Source of the DNA: an uncultured Draconibacterium sp. | GTDB lineage: Bacteria; Bacteroidota; Bacteroidia; Bacteroidales; Prolixibacteraceae | DNA length: 64,000 bases | Assembly: GCF_913060805.1 (NCBI RefSeq) | Contig: NZ_CAJXTC010000018.1 | Coordinates: 1 to 64,000 of the forward strand | Direction: 5' to 3' | Shown here: piece by piece, positions 1 through 5,934 of the stretch | How the letters are laid out: each line of letters starts with the position of its first letter | Numbering within the stretch: position 1 is the first letter of the stretch | Program-made: the position numbers and the translations under genes | Notes under the pieces: model-generated | Database searches by the model: none | Told to the model about the DNA's origin: nothing | What the model saw: the letters and a program-made list of their open reading frames with translations, nothing else

Positions 1-278
1 CGCCTGGATATGTTTTCGCCCGATAGTATTTTAACGGCTCCAGTGATATCGGTATCATTCATCGCAATAACAAGATCCAGAATTGAGCCACCGGTACCTG
101 CTCCATGGTCGTACCAAAGATTCAATCGTTGATCGACCTTAAAGCTTGGAACTTTTTCGCCACGAATAGGAGAGCAATACCACAACCAGTGTTTGTGATT
201 ATCGCGACGATCGGGATTTATACCTATTCTACTAAGGTAGCTTTCAATCGGTATTTGTTTTGCTTCTGATATATTCAT
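1..278 (-). CDS. Primase-like protein, N-terminal part (truncated by window edge)
   Basis: These are the first 92 codons of a gene that runs off the left edge. It starts MNISEAKQIPIESYL. The layout SYLSRIG, then a WYCSP segment, then FKVDQ and LWYDHGAGTGGSILDL matches the N-terminal domain of CHC2/TOPRIM primases carried by Bacteroidota mobile elements. The gene would make RNA primers for replication of the element. The zinc-binding Cys/His set of classical CHC2 fingers is largely absent, leaving one Cys near residue 38, so the fold is inferred from the aromatic/glycine pattern. The gene lies downstream of the RepA-like ATPase gene, across an iteron-like repeat array. The TOPRIM domain would be outside the window. 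Confidence 0.6.
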   Translation of the reverse strand, partial: MNISEAKQIPIESYLSRIGINPDRRDNHKHWLWYCSPIRGEKVPSFKVDQRLNLWYDHGAGTGGSILDLVIAMNDTDITGAVKILSGENISR

Positions 279-299
279 TTTCTTTCTTTTTCACTGAAT

Positions 300-465
300 G
301 TGGACAGTTTTTGGACAGCACTCTCTAGGGCCTCTGGACAGATGGACAGTAAAAATAGGGTGGTGTCCACTTGTCCGGCCTCTGTCCAGTTGCTGTCCAT
401 ATGTATTTATTATTAATAATAATATATGGATATAGAGATATATAGAATTTGTTTTTTGTGGACAG
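300..465. repeat. Scattered TGTCCA / TGGACA motifs beside the iteron array
   Basis: This non-coding stretch holds about nine copies of the hexamer TGTCCA or its complement. TGGACA starts at 300, 312, 335, 343 and 459; TGTCC(A/G) starts at 364, 372, 383 and 394. The hexamer is the core of the ordered array at 490-588. The two orientations and irregular spacing suggest binding sites for the same protein, as in plasmid origins with inverted and direct iterons. An AT-rich segment at about 405-450 lies between the two groups and could serve as an unwinding region. The function is inferred. Confidence 0.5.
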
Positions 466-489
466 CGGCCCCCGGATGTTAAAAATACC

Positions 490-588
490 TGTACAATATG
501 TCCATTGCGTCCATTATGTCCAGAGTGTCCACATTGTCCATTGCGTACAGAATGACCTATCTGTCCACGGTGTCCATTATGTCCAAAT
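490..588. repeat. Iteron-like array: eleven 9-bp units, consensus TGTCCANNN
   Basis: Eleven contiguous 9-bp units keep exact register from 490 to 588. Nine begin TGTCCA, TGTACA or CGTCCA, and two (544, 553) are degenerate. Read on the minus strand the array forms part of a 102-codon open frame with a Gly-His-x pattern, starting at 599. I consider that a by-product of a repeat length divisible by three. The array sits between a RepA-like ATPase gene and a primase-like gene, the arrangement expected of a replication origin with iterons. A coding role for the Gly-His-rich peptide cannot be excluded. Confidence 0.6.
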
Positions 589-614
589 CTATTTTTCATT
601 TTTTTTGATTAATA

Positions 615-1616
615 CTAAGAATTATGAGTACTGTCGTTTATCCAGTTTTGTACTGCTGATTTCGAAGCACCTATCTTTTGTGCTATGGCTCTAACGGAAA
701 GTGAAGGGTCTGTTTTTTTTAGATGAATGGCCAGCAGCCGTGGGTCTTGTTTGTCAGCAATATTTAATAATTCCAGTTCATTATTAAATCCAACAAATTC
801 GAATCCCAGGAAGGTGTTCTTTTTTTCGATTTGAAGTTCAATAACATTAAATTGATCGTAAACCATCTCTGCACTTCTTGATGGTTTTATTTGCTTAATG
901 TATCTGTTGCGGTTGTCGCGGGAACACTTGCCAATACAGAAAACGGAATCGGCAAAATTTGGAAGATGTTTAGATCCTGACATATCAGACATTGTAATTG
1001 GTGAGAACTCCGATTTCTTAGGTGTATGGGCCAGTACAAGGATCGATAATTGCAGTTCTTTTTTAAGAGTTGTCAAAAAACGCATGATATCGAGCGAGGC
1101 TTGTTGATCCTGTGTTGTTTGGGTGTGCAAATAAGAAATGTTATCAACGATAAGAACTGTAGCTTTTGTATTTGCGAGGTCTTCCCTGATTTGCTCAAAA
1201 AGCATTTCGGTAAATGAACGCCCTGGGAATCTGTCATAAAGTTCAGCAAAATCTACATTGTCAATAAAAAAGTTGTCAGAGAATTGATGAATATTTTCTT
1301 GGTCTGAATATCGTTTAAAAAACTGTCTGTCAGATAGCTCGTAATCATAGTAAAGTACTCTTTGTGGTTCACATTCATTTTTCAACATTGGTAAAAATGA
1401 TTTGCCCCTGCTTAATCGATCTGCTATCTGAATTGCAGCAATTGATTTTCCAATACCGGTATCTGCGAAAAGGAAAGCGGTTTCGCCTTTTTGCCATATT
1501 TCGCCAACCATTGGCATAATATCCGGGAGCGATGCAGCGTCTTCATTTCGCTGGTTAGCCGTTCTTATTATTCGGGCTTCCCTGTTTTTATTAATATTAA
1601 GTCCTTTTACTTCCAT
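615..1616 (-). CDS. RepA-like AAA (AAA_25 type) ATPase of the mobile element
   Basis: This 333-aa protein has a Walker A motif ADTGIGKS (residues 51-58), a Walker B-like strand VLIVDN near residue 155, and a C-terminal helix-turn-helix around 308-328 (SVRAIAQKIGASKSAVQNWI). This is the RecA-fold family to which plasmid RepA helicases belong; such proteins form hexamers that load at or unwind an origin. The gene starts two bases after the stop of the RHH gene, so the two are probably co-transcribed. The iteron-like array and primase-like gene follow. I infer a replication or maintenance role for the element. A DNA-binding regulatory ATPase is the alternative. Confidence 0.75.
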   Translation of the reverse strand: MEVKGLNINKNREARIIRTANQRNEDAASLPDIMPMVGEIWQKGETAFLFADTGIGKSIAAIQIADRLSRGKSFLPMLKNECEPQRVLYYDYELSDRQFFKRYSDQENIHQFSDNFFIDNVDFAELYDRFPGRSFTEMLFEQIREDLANTKATVLIVDNISYLHTQTTQDQQASLDIMRFLTTLKKELQLSILVLAHTPKKSEFSPITMSDMSGSKHLPNFADSVFCIGKCSRDNRNRYIKQIKPSRSAEMVYDQFNVIELQIEKKNTFLGFEFVGFNNELELLNIADKQDPRLLAIHLKKTDPSLSVRAIAQKIGASKSAVQNWINDSTHNS

Positions 1617-1618
1617 GC

Positions 1619-1804
1619 TTATTCGGCTCGATCCATTACGGTTTTTAAACTAAATCGGATTAGCTCGGTAAGGGTGGTATTCTTTTTTTCGCAAAAATCA
1701 TCCAGCTGCTTTCTTTCACTTTCCGAAAATCTAATCGTGAAGTTGGATGTCTTACGATCTTTTACAGGAACTTTAATTTTTTCTTTTTTCATAATGTATT
1801 GCAT
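1619..1804 (-). CDS. Ribbon-helix-helix small DNA-binding protein
   Basis: This 61-aa basic protein ends in a ribbon-helix-helix pattern: a short strand NFTIRFSESE followed by two helices (ERKQLDDFCEKK and TLTELIRFSLKTV). MobC-like accessory factors and plasmid partition or copy-control repressors share this architecture. A second in-frame ATG four codons downstream (1792) is an equally good start, because neither has a clear ribosome-binding site. The stop codon is two bases from the ATPase start, so it likely belongs to the replication operon and could repress it or assist DNA processing. The exact role cannot be read from the sequence. Confidence 0.6.
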   Translation of the reverse strand: MQYIMKKEKIKVPVKDRKTSNFTIRFSESERKQLDDFCEKKNTTLTELIRFSLKTVMDRAE

Positions 1805-1885
1805 TTGTTTTTGCCAATGTTAGGACAAAAGCACATTTACAGAAAGGACAAAAAAACTGCCCCAATTATCAAGCAGTCGTAAAAA

Positions 1886-2197
1886 CTAATCCCAAAAAGC
1901 ACCCGTAGTGTTTTCCAGCTTCTCGCCTTTATATGTGAAAGTTGAAATGCGCTCGGGGTAGAGCGTAGTTCCGGTTGCCGTAAAATCGTCAGATTCAGAA
2001 ATTTCAAGCGCTTTTTTAATTCGGTCGATCCTTTTTTGGGTCGCCTGCAGGAGTTCTGTTTCTCCTTCAAGTTCCGACTTTAAATAGTCCTGCAACTCAT
2101 TGCGGCTATGGCCTATTTGTCCGTTCAGGTTTATTCGAACAGTTTCATCACCATTGCAGCGTTTTAGTGTTACTAATCCTACGGATTCTCTTTTCAT
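1886..2197 (-). CDS. Hypothetical protein of the mobile element operon
   Basis: I do not recognise this 103-aa protein. It begins MKRESVGLVTLKRCNGDETV, has a charged helical middle (about 30-70, rich in Glu/Lys/Arg and likely coiled coil) and ends in a Thr/Gly-rich tail. It is soluble, with no signal peptide or membrane segment. It starts five bases after the stop of the 76-aa gene upstream, which supports translation as part of one leftward operon. An 81-bp gap then separates it from the RHH gene. Its position suggests a small accessory protein of the element. Confidence 0.55.
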   Translation of the reverse strand: MKRESVGLVTLKRCNGDETVRINLNGQIGHSRNELQDYLKSELEGETELLQATQKRIDRIKKALEISESDDFTATGTTLYPERISTFTYKGEKLENTTGAFWD

Positions 2198-2202
2198 TGT
2201 AG

Positions 2203-2433
2203 TTATTCTTCGTAGTCGTAATTTTGTTCGCCGGTAAGATGACGGTATAGCGATGAAATCAGCGAATCGGCGAGGTAAAATGTTTTTATATGAAACATAG
2301 TTTCTTCAGGACTATCAGCGGGAGAATCATCACTAACAGAATTTTCAATAAATTCGTCCTTAAAATCGCGCAGTCTGCTTCTTACGTAATCTACTTCTGC
2401 TGGATCGAGATTGGACATTCTTTTTACTTTCAT
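2203..2433 (-). CDS. Small acidic hypothetical protein
   Basis: This is a 76-aa acidic, mostly helical protein that I do not recognise. A second in-frame ATG five codons in (MSNLDPAEV) could also serve as the start. It has no cysteine pairs, signal or membrane segment. It is tightly packed, 12 bases downstream of the 94-aa gene and 5 bases upstream of the 103-aa gene, which is the main argument that it is real. It may be a small regulatory or structural factor of the mobile element. Confidence 0.5.
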   Translation of the reverse strand: MKVKRMSNLDPAEVDYVRSRLRDFKDEFIENSVSDDSPADSPEETMFHIKTFYLADSLISSLYRHLTGEQNYDYEE

Positions 2434-2445
2434 TTCTTTTGGATT

Positions 2446-2730
2446 TTAATTGTTATTGCTCTTTTTGTATTCTTCCCAGGTGTCAATCACCGGGAATCCT
2501 TCTGCGGCTTCGCCTATAACGCATTCGTCCCATTCTTCCGATATTGCGGCGAAATCATCTGAGATGTTGCTAGAATTTAGTCTGCCTACTAATTCCTCTG
2601 TAGTTGATTTTTCTACATCATATTCCCCGAACGCATTTTTATTTTGCTCCGAAAATTTCTTTATTTCCTCTGTTAATTTTTCTAACCGGGCGAGAAAGTA
2701 TTCCGCAAAAAATTCATTCTTTGTTTGCAT
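2446..2730 (-). CDS. Small hypothetical protein (helical, acidic)
   Basis: This 94-aa protein starts MQTKNEFFAEYFLARLEKLT. It has an amphipathic helical N-terminal half and an acidic C-terminal half with several Trp/Glu residues (EEWDECVIG, DTWEEYKK). It has no recognisable domain. It lies 19 bases downstream of the excisionase-like HTH gene and 12 bases upstream of the 76-aa gene, so it is very probably in the same transcript. Its function is unknown. Small acidic proteins in such operons can be anti-repressors or DNA mimics, but nothing in the sequence proves that. Confidence 0.5.
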   Translation of the reverse strand: MQTKNEFFAEYFLARLEKLTEEIKKFSEQNKNAFGEYDVEKSTTEELVGRLNSSNISDDFAAISEEWDECVIGEAAEGFPVIDTWEEYKKSNNN

Positions 2731-2749
2731 TTTTGTTGGATTTTAGTCG

Positions 2750-3040
2750 TTACGATTCTTTTTCATCAGCCATTTTTCGGAGACTGTCAATTACTTCTGA
2801 TTTGAAGTAGTAATGCGTTTTACCTGTTCCATGCCGCGGGATTAATCCAGCTCGCACCCATTTTGTGAAAGTGGGTGCTGATACGCCGGCCAGTTTAATG
2901 GCATCCGTAGTGGTTATCCGGTCGTTTTTAAAATCTGTTAAGGGATTCGAAGCTTTTCCTTTTTTTCTAAAAAGCTCTAGTCCTTCTGCAATTTGTTCTG
3001 GCGTGCCAGAAATAAGTACTGTGCTTAATTTTTTAGTCAT
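2750..3040 (-). CDS. Excisionase-like helix-turn-helix protein
   Basis: This 96-aa protein has a C-terminal MerR/HTH_17-type winged helix: TTTDAIKLAGVSAPTFTKW (about 45-63), then a wing with GLIPRHGTGKTHYYF and a final helix SEVIDSLRKM. This is the fold of excisionases (Xis) and small element-encoded DNA binders. The N-terminal ~35 residues are a charged helix. It is the first gene of the leftward operon and is divergent from the XRE regulator, whose control region it shares. It could direct integrase toward excision or regulate the operon. Which of the two cannot be decided here. Confidence 0.6.
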   Translation of the reverse strand: MTKKLSTVLISGTPEQIAEGLELFRKKGKASNPLTDFKNDRITTTDAIKLAGVSAPTFTKWVRAGLIPRHGTGKTHYYFKSEVIDSLRKMADEKES

Positions 3041-3087
3041 GATTTTAATATTTAAAAATTATACACAAATATATATAAAATAAACAA

Positions 3088-3127
3088 TAAGTGTATAAAA
3101 TAGATAAATAATGTAAAAAATAGATAA
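3088..3127. promoter_or_regulatory. 20-bp-spaced direct repeat in the divergent control region
   Basis: AAAATAGATAA occurs at 3097-3107 and 3117-3127, exactly 20 bp apart (two helical turns), within a slightly longer degenerate 20-bp tandem repeat. It sits in the 128-bp gap between the leftward excisionase-like operon and the rightward XRE gene. Same-face binding sites are what a dimeric XRE repressor would need. The regulator identity is inferred. Confidence 0.4.
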
Positions 3128-3133
3128 GGCATG

Positions 3134-3164
3134 TGTGTGGTTTATCCTACAATATCTAAATTTG
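3134..3164 (+). promoter_or_regulatory. Candidate Bacteroidota promoter of the XRE gene
   Basis: TAAATTTG (3157-3164) is a perfect match to the Bacteroidota -7 box TAnnTTTG. TGTG at 3134-3137, 19 bp upstream, is a 3-of-4 match to the -33 TTTG box. The start codon at 3169 begins only five bases after the -7 box, so the transcript would be leaderless or nearly so. Confidence 0.4.
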
Positions 3165-3168
3165 AAGT

Positions 3169-3876
3169 ATGGAAAAGATACACGAAAGAATAAAACACCT
3201 TCGATCTGAAAAAAAGCTAACACAAAGTGAAATTGCAGATATAATTGGTGTAACTCGTGCTACCTATGTTTTTATAGAGAACGGAAAAACTCAAAACATA
3301 TCGATTGAGGTTGGTAAGGGGATTGCCAGAGCCTTGGAGGTTCCTTTTAGTTTACTGTTCGACGTTGAAATTGCAAGTGACCAGAATCTTACTGACCGAA
3401 TAGAAGGCTTAGAAAAGGAAGTGGCGAAACTTAAGTTGGAACTTGAAAAAGAAAAAAAGTATAGCAGCCTCGTAACTAAAATTAACAAGGATCTCGAAAA
3501 CGAAAATTTTAAGATTATCCTTAACGGACATTTTGAAGAGATGCTTAAAATCGATAAACAGATAGATTCGTGCGATAATGAAAAAAGGAAACATACATAC
3601 ATGGTTAAAAAGGAGGCTGTTAAACGAGTAATTCGTGAGAATATTCATATGTCTAGAGCACATCTTTTTAAATCAGACTTTGGGCTTTTCCACGTTATGT
3701 ATTCACAGGATCCTTCGATATTTAATTTAATTCAATCAACTAAAGATTCAGAAGATTTTATCGATAAGCTTACTGGTTATTGGAATGAATTTGTTTCGGT
3801 AAGTCGTGAAAGTGTAAGAGAGTTCTTTGATGAGATTCAGGGTAGCGGTGGCGGTGACCCTGATTCTGGAGTTTAA
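3169..3876 (+). CDS. XRE-family transcriptional regulator with coiled coil
   Basis: This is a 235-aa protein. Residues about 5-65 form an XRE/Cro helix-turn-helix (KLTQSEIADIIGVTRATYVF, then IENGKTQNISIEVGKGIARAL). It is followed by a long Lys/Glu coiled coil (about 73-115) and a helical C-terminal domain. It lacks the Ser/Lys peptidase of LexA/CI repressors, so it is not self-cleaving. It is divergent from the element's leftward operon and shares a 128-bp control region with 20-bp-spaced repeats. It is probably the master repressor of the element. It ends in a Gly/Ser-rich tail and is followed by a small hairpin. Confidence 0.75.
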   Translation: MEKIHERIKHLRSEKKLTQSEIADIIGVTRATYVFIENGKTQNISIEVGKGIARALEVPFSLLFDVEIASDQNLTDRIEGLEKEVAKLKLELEKEKKYSSLVTKINKDLENENFKIILNGHFEEMLKIDKQIDSCDNEKRKHTYMVKKEAVKRVIRENIHMSRAHLFKSDFGLFHVMYSQDPSIFNLIQSTKDSEDFIDKLTGYWNEFVSVSRESVREFFDEIQGSGGGDPDSGV

Positions 3877-3881
3877 CAAAC

Positions 3882-3899
3882 CTGTTTGTTAATAAACAG
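3882..3899 (+). terminator. Small hairpin after the XRE gene
   Basis: CTGTTT (3882-3887) pairs with AAACAG (3894-3899) across a 6-nt loop, six bases after the XRE stop codon. It lacks a good T-run, so it is a weak terminator or an mRNA-stabilising hairpin. Confidence 0.35.
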
Positions 3900-4032
3900 A
3901 TGTCCCCTGAAAAGGACAAATCACTAGCAAATTTTTTTAGACATTGATATTCAGCGATATATGTGTTGTGTGAATTGATTTTTAGGATTGTTAGCAGAAA
4001 CAGGACGTCATTTTGTTTGTGTGACGATCAGA

Positions 4033-4575
4033 TTATACTGCAGAACTGTCGTCCTGGCTCGGAATTTCACCCTCGTAAATCGGAGCTGGTCCGTCGCTAA
4101 AAGTGGTAATTTCGTAGCTTACATGTTTCAGGTCGGCCACTGCAGTTCCTGAGTCGTCGGTTGCTGCTACTTCAGCCGGGAAATACATATTACCTACCAG
4201 TCGATATCTACCTTCATGATCGCGCACTATAAAAAACATACGACGTTTTGGAAAATACCTGGCTGCTCCGAGGTTTTCTTTTGCATGATTCGGAATCACC
4301 CAGGTAAGAGTTACTTTGCTGGATCTTCCATCGCGCTCGCCCTGAAGTTCTCCCTTCAGATTCAGTTTTTCAAGCGTTCCGTACATGGCGTGCATGTATT
4401 TTCCGCTCTTCATTATGATGTTATTGGCAATTACACTTACCGATTGTAAATCGGCAGGATCTGCAGGAACATCTGGGATTACACTTGCATCGGCAATAAA
4501 ACCGTAATAACCTACTGATCGTAACCCTCCAAGATTGGCCTGTCCTTCTGGATATTCAATAGCTTCATAATTCAT
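4033..4575 (-). CDS. Hypothetical 180-aa protein of the mobile element
   Basis: I do not recognise this protein. It is soluble, with no signal peptide, and mostly beta-strand in character. Features include a start MNYEAIEYPEGQANLGGL, a central GELQGERDGRSSKVTLTW strand, a basic FPKRRMFFIVRDHEGRYRLVG strand pair and an acidic C-terminal tail. A small all-beta protein with an exposed acidic tail inside an integrated element resembles phage tail-tube or minor structural proteins. That is only an impression. It stands alone, with non-coding DNA on both sides. It could equally be a defence or anti-defence cargo gene. Confidence 0.55.
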   Translation of the reverse strand: MNYEAIEYPEGQANLGGLRSVGYYGFIADASVIPDVPADPADLQSVSVIANNIIMKSGKYMHAMYGTLEKLNLKGELQGERDGRSSKVTLTWVIPNHAKENLGAARYFPKRRMFFIVRDHEGRYRLVGNMYFPAEVAATDDSGTAVADLKHVSYEITTFSDGPAPIYEGEIPSQDDSSAV

Positions 4576-4675
4576 AGCAAAACTGTTTTAAGTGTTACTT
4601 AAAGCTAATGTGAAGATCCTGGAGCTGGAAAGACAGATAAAAGGAGTTTCCACCGTTTGGTGTAAATTCGAAAAT

Positions 4676-4900
4676 TGAATGGATCGGGAATCTTAAACTT
4701 TGAAAAATTTTCTTTTCAAATATCCCTCGTAAACACTAAAAGGGGAGGGTGTTTGAAAAGAAAATTACCTGTAAATTTTATAGTCAAGCCGCCACTGGGC
4801 GGAAGTGTTTGTATATACAAACACACATCTTGCCAACCCCTCCCCCACCGGTATTTTGCAGGGGCGTGAGAGGATGTTGTTTGAAAATAAGAGAGGGCCA
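4676..4900. other. Structured non-coding region with nested inverted repeats
   Basis: Within the 357-bp gap between the 180-aa gene and the RES toxin gene lies a dense set of inverted repeats. A 22-23-bp arm at 4706-4728 pairs with 4745-4766 across 16 nt; the arms carry AATTTTCTTTTCAAA and its complement, then CCCTC/GAGGG. CCGCC-ACTG-GGCGG lies at 4789-4802. A perfect 20-bp palindrome GTGTTTGTATATACAAACAC lies at 4805-4824. A second copy of a GTTTGAAAA motif follows near 4880. Short frames on both strands here overlap each other and look spurious. Possible roles are transfer origin, recombination site, structured RNA or bidirectional terminator. Confidence 0.5.
4805..4824. repeat. Perfect 20-bp palindrome
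   Basis: GTGTTTGTATATACAAACAC is self-complementary over all 20 bases. It is long enough to be a dimeric protein-binding site or cruciform and is the most symmetric site in the mobile element. No gene overlaps it convincingly. Confidence 0.6.
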
Positions 4901-4932
4901 ATATTTGGGCATGAATAAGCGTATGGAGTTTT

Positions 4933-5391
4933 CTATTTCTTTTTTAGGCGTTCATCAAAAATAAAAGGTTTCTTTTCGATGATTTTAGCTTCTATGCTCA
5001 AAGGGTGAAATGGATTCATAATGTAATTAAATTCATCCTGAATGACAGCTGACGGAACTTTGAGTAATAGGAATTTTCTTTTTTTCAAAAAACGTGTTCC
5101 TGCTAGCCTTGTACTTGCTTGATGTGGAAAAGAATCCCACCCTTTTACTAATTCTATTTTTGTCAGTTCCTGTATACTGCTGTCTGGTACTTCGACCTTT
5201 AGTGAAACATAAACATCCGGGATATTGTTAATTGATTCGAACTGCATGAACTTTTCCCAGGCGGCCAATGATAGGCTTTGAGAAAGATAAACAACAGGAT
5301 GACCTCTCTGACTCCATCTTCCAGAAGTAGTCATGCCTCCAATTCCGCCCAAATCTGCGTATTCTTTATAAGATATTCTGTGTAGTATCAT
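4933..5391 (-). CDS. RES-domain toxin (NAD+-depleting type) of a toxin-antitoxin pair
   Basis: This 152-aa protein matches the RES family. It has an N-terminal Arg/Tyr region (MILHRISYKEYADLGGIGG), the hallmark TTSGRWSQRG then VVYLSQSLSLAAWE, and a C-terminal NYIMNPFHP followed by FIFDERL. Characterised RES toxins (MbcT, ParT) consume NAD+ or ADP-ribosylate a target. The gene sits three bases after the stop codon of the DUF2384-type antitoxin gene, the usual antitoxin-first order. At about 150 aa it has the normal family length and the conserved Arg, Tyr, Ser and Glu are present, so it should be active. Its likely role is stabilising the mobile element. Confidence 0.85.
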   Translation of the reverse strand: MILHRISYKEYADLGGIGGMTTSGRWSQRGHPVVYLSQSLSLAAWEKFMQFESINNIPDVYVSLKVEVPDSSIQELTKIELVKGWDSFPHQASTRLAGTRFLKKRKFLLLKVPSAVIQDEFNYIMNPFHPLSIEAKIIEKKPFIFDERLKKK

Positions 5392-5394
5392 ATG

Positions 5395-5835
5395 TTAGGC
5401 GGAAAATCCGTGGGCGATTTCATTTAATTTGTTTTCTAAAAACATTATCCCGGATATGGTGTCTAAAAATGTTTTTGGAATTTCATTTCCAAGAGTAGGA
5501 TTAGGATTCTTCATCCACTGATTAAAGCGCTCAGTATTTCCAAATATCTTAACACCTAATTCGTAGAGTCTTTTTATAAAAAGAGTGTGCTCTGCTACTT
5601 TAATGGATAATTTTTCATGCTCTTTTTTGCTTTGGATAGATCTTCCAGAAACATGCAGATAACTAGCAAACTCCTTAAATGATAAATTGGTTTGCTTTAC
5701 TACTTTTTGAAAGGCTGCCTTGTCAATTCCCTTTCTTGCTTCCTGAACTGATAAAAAATCACTTGCTTCCATGATGTGAATATTTTCACACAAAGATACG
5801 AAATATTTCGCATATTCGAAATTTTTCGAATTCAT
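5395..5835 (-). CDS. Xre/MbcA/ParS-type antitoxin (DUF2384 toxin-binding domain)
   Basis: This 146-aa protein has an N-terminal helix-turn-helix-like region (about 30-85, with NLSFKEFASYLHVSGRSIQS) and the C-terminal Xre/MbcA/ParS toxin-binding domain, seen as a Phe-Asn-Gln-Trp segment then MKNPNPTLGNEIP near residues 107-125. This domain binds and blocks RES toxins. The upstream region repeats ATTTTTCGAA-like motifs (about 5815-5840) that could be an operator for autoregulation. The pair forms a two-gene operon between the structured region and the integrase. Confidence 0.85.
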   Translation of the reverse strand: MNSKNFEYAKYFVSLCENIHIMEASDFLSVQEARKGIDKAAFQKVVKQTNLSFKEFASYLHVSGRSIQSKKEHEKLSIKVAEHTLFIKRLYELGVKIFGNTERFNQWMKNPNPTLGNEIPKTFLDTISGIMFLENKLNEIAHGFSA

Positions 5836-5934
5836 TTCTTATTTAAGAAAATGGCACAAAACTTAAATAAAGAAGTTGGTAATTTTAAAATGTATTCAAA
5901 ATTTTAAATAGCAACATTAGTTTTAAAATGAAGA

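Noticed and set aside
490-588. CRISPR array
   Set aside because: Nine-base contiguous units with no spacers and no Cas genes.
291-599. Gly-His-x rich 102-codon frame on the minus strand as a real gene
   Set aside because: It follows the period of the 9-bp array and continues into the motif region; more likely a by-product of iteron-like DNA. Kept as a side finding only.
4675-4901. Two overlapping short frames on opposite strands
   Set aside because: They fall inside the inverted-repeat region and mirror each other because of the palindromes; composition is not gene-like.
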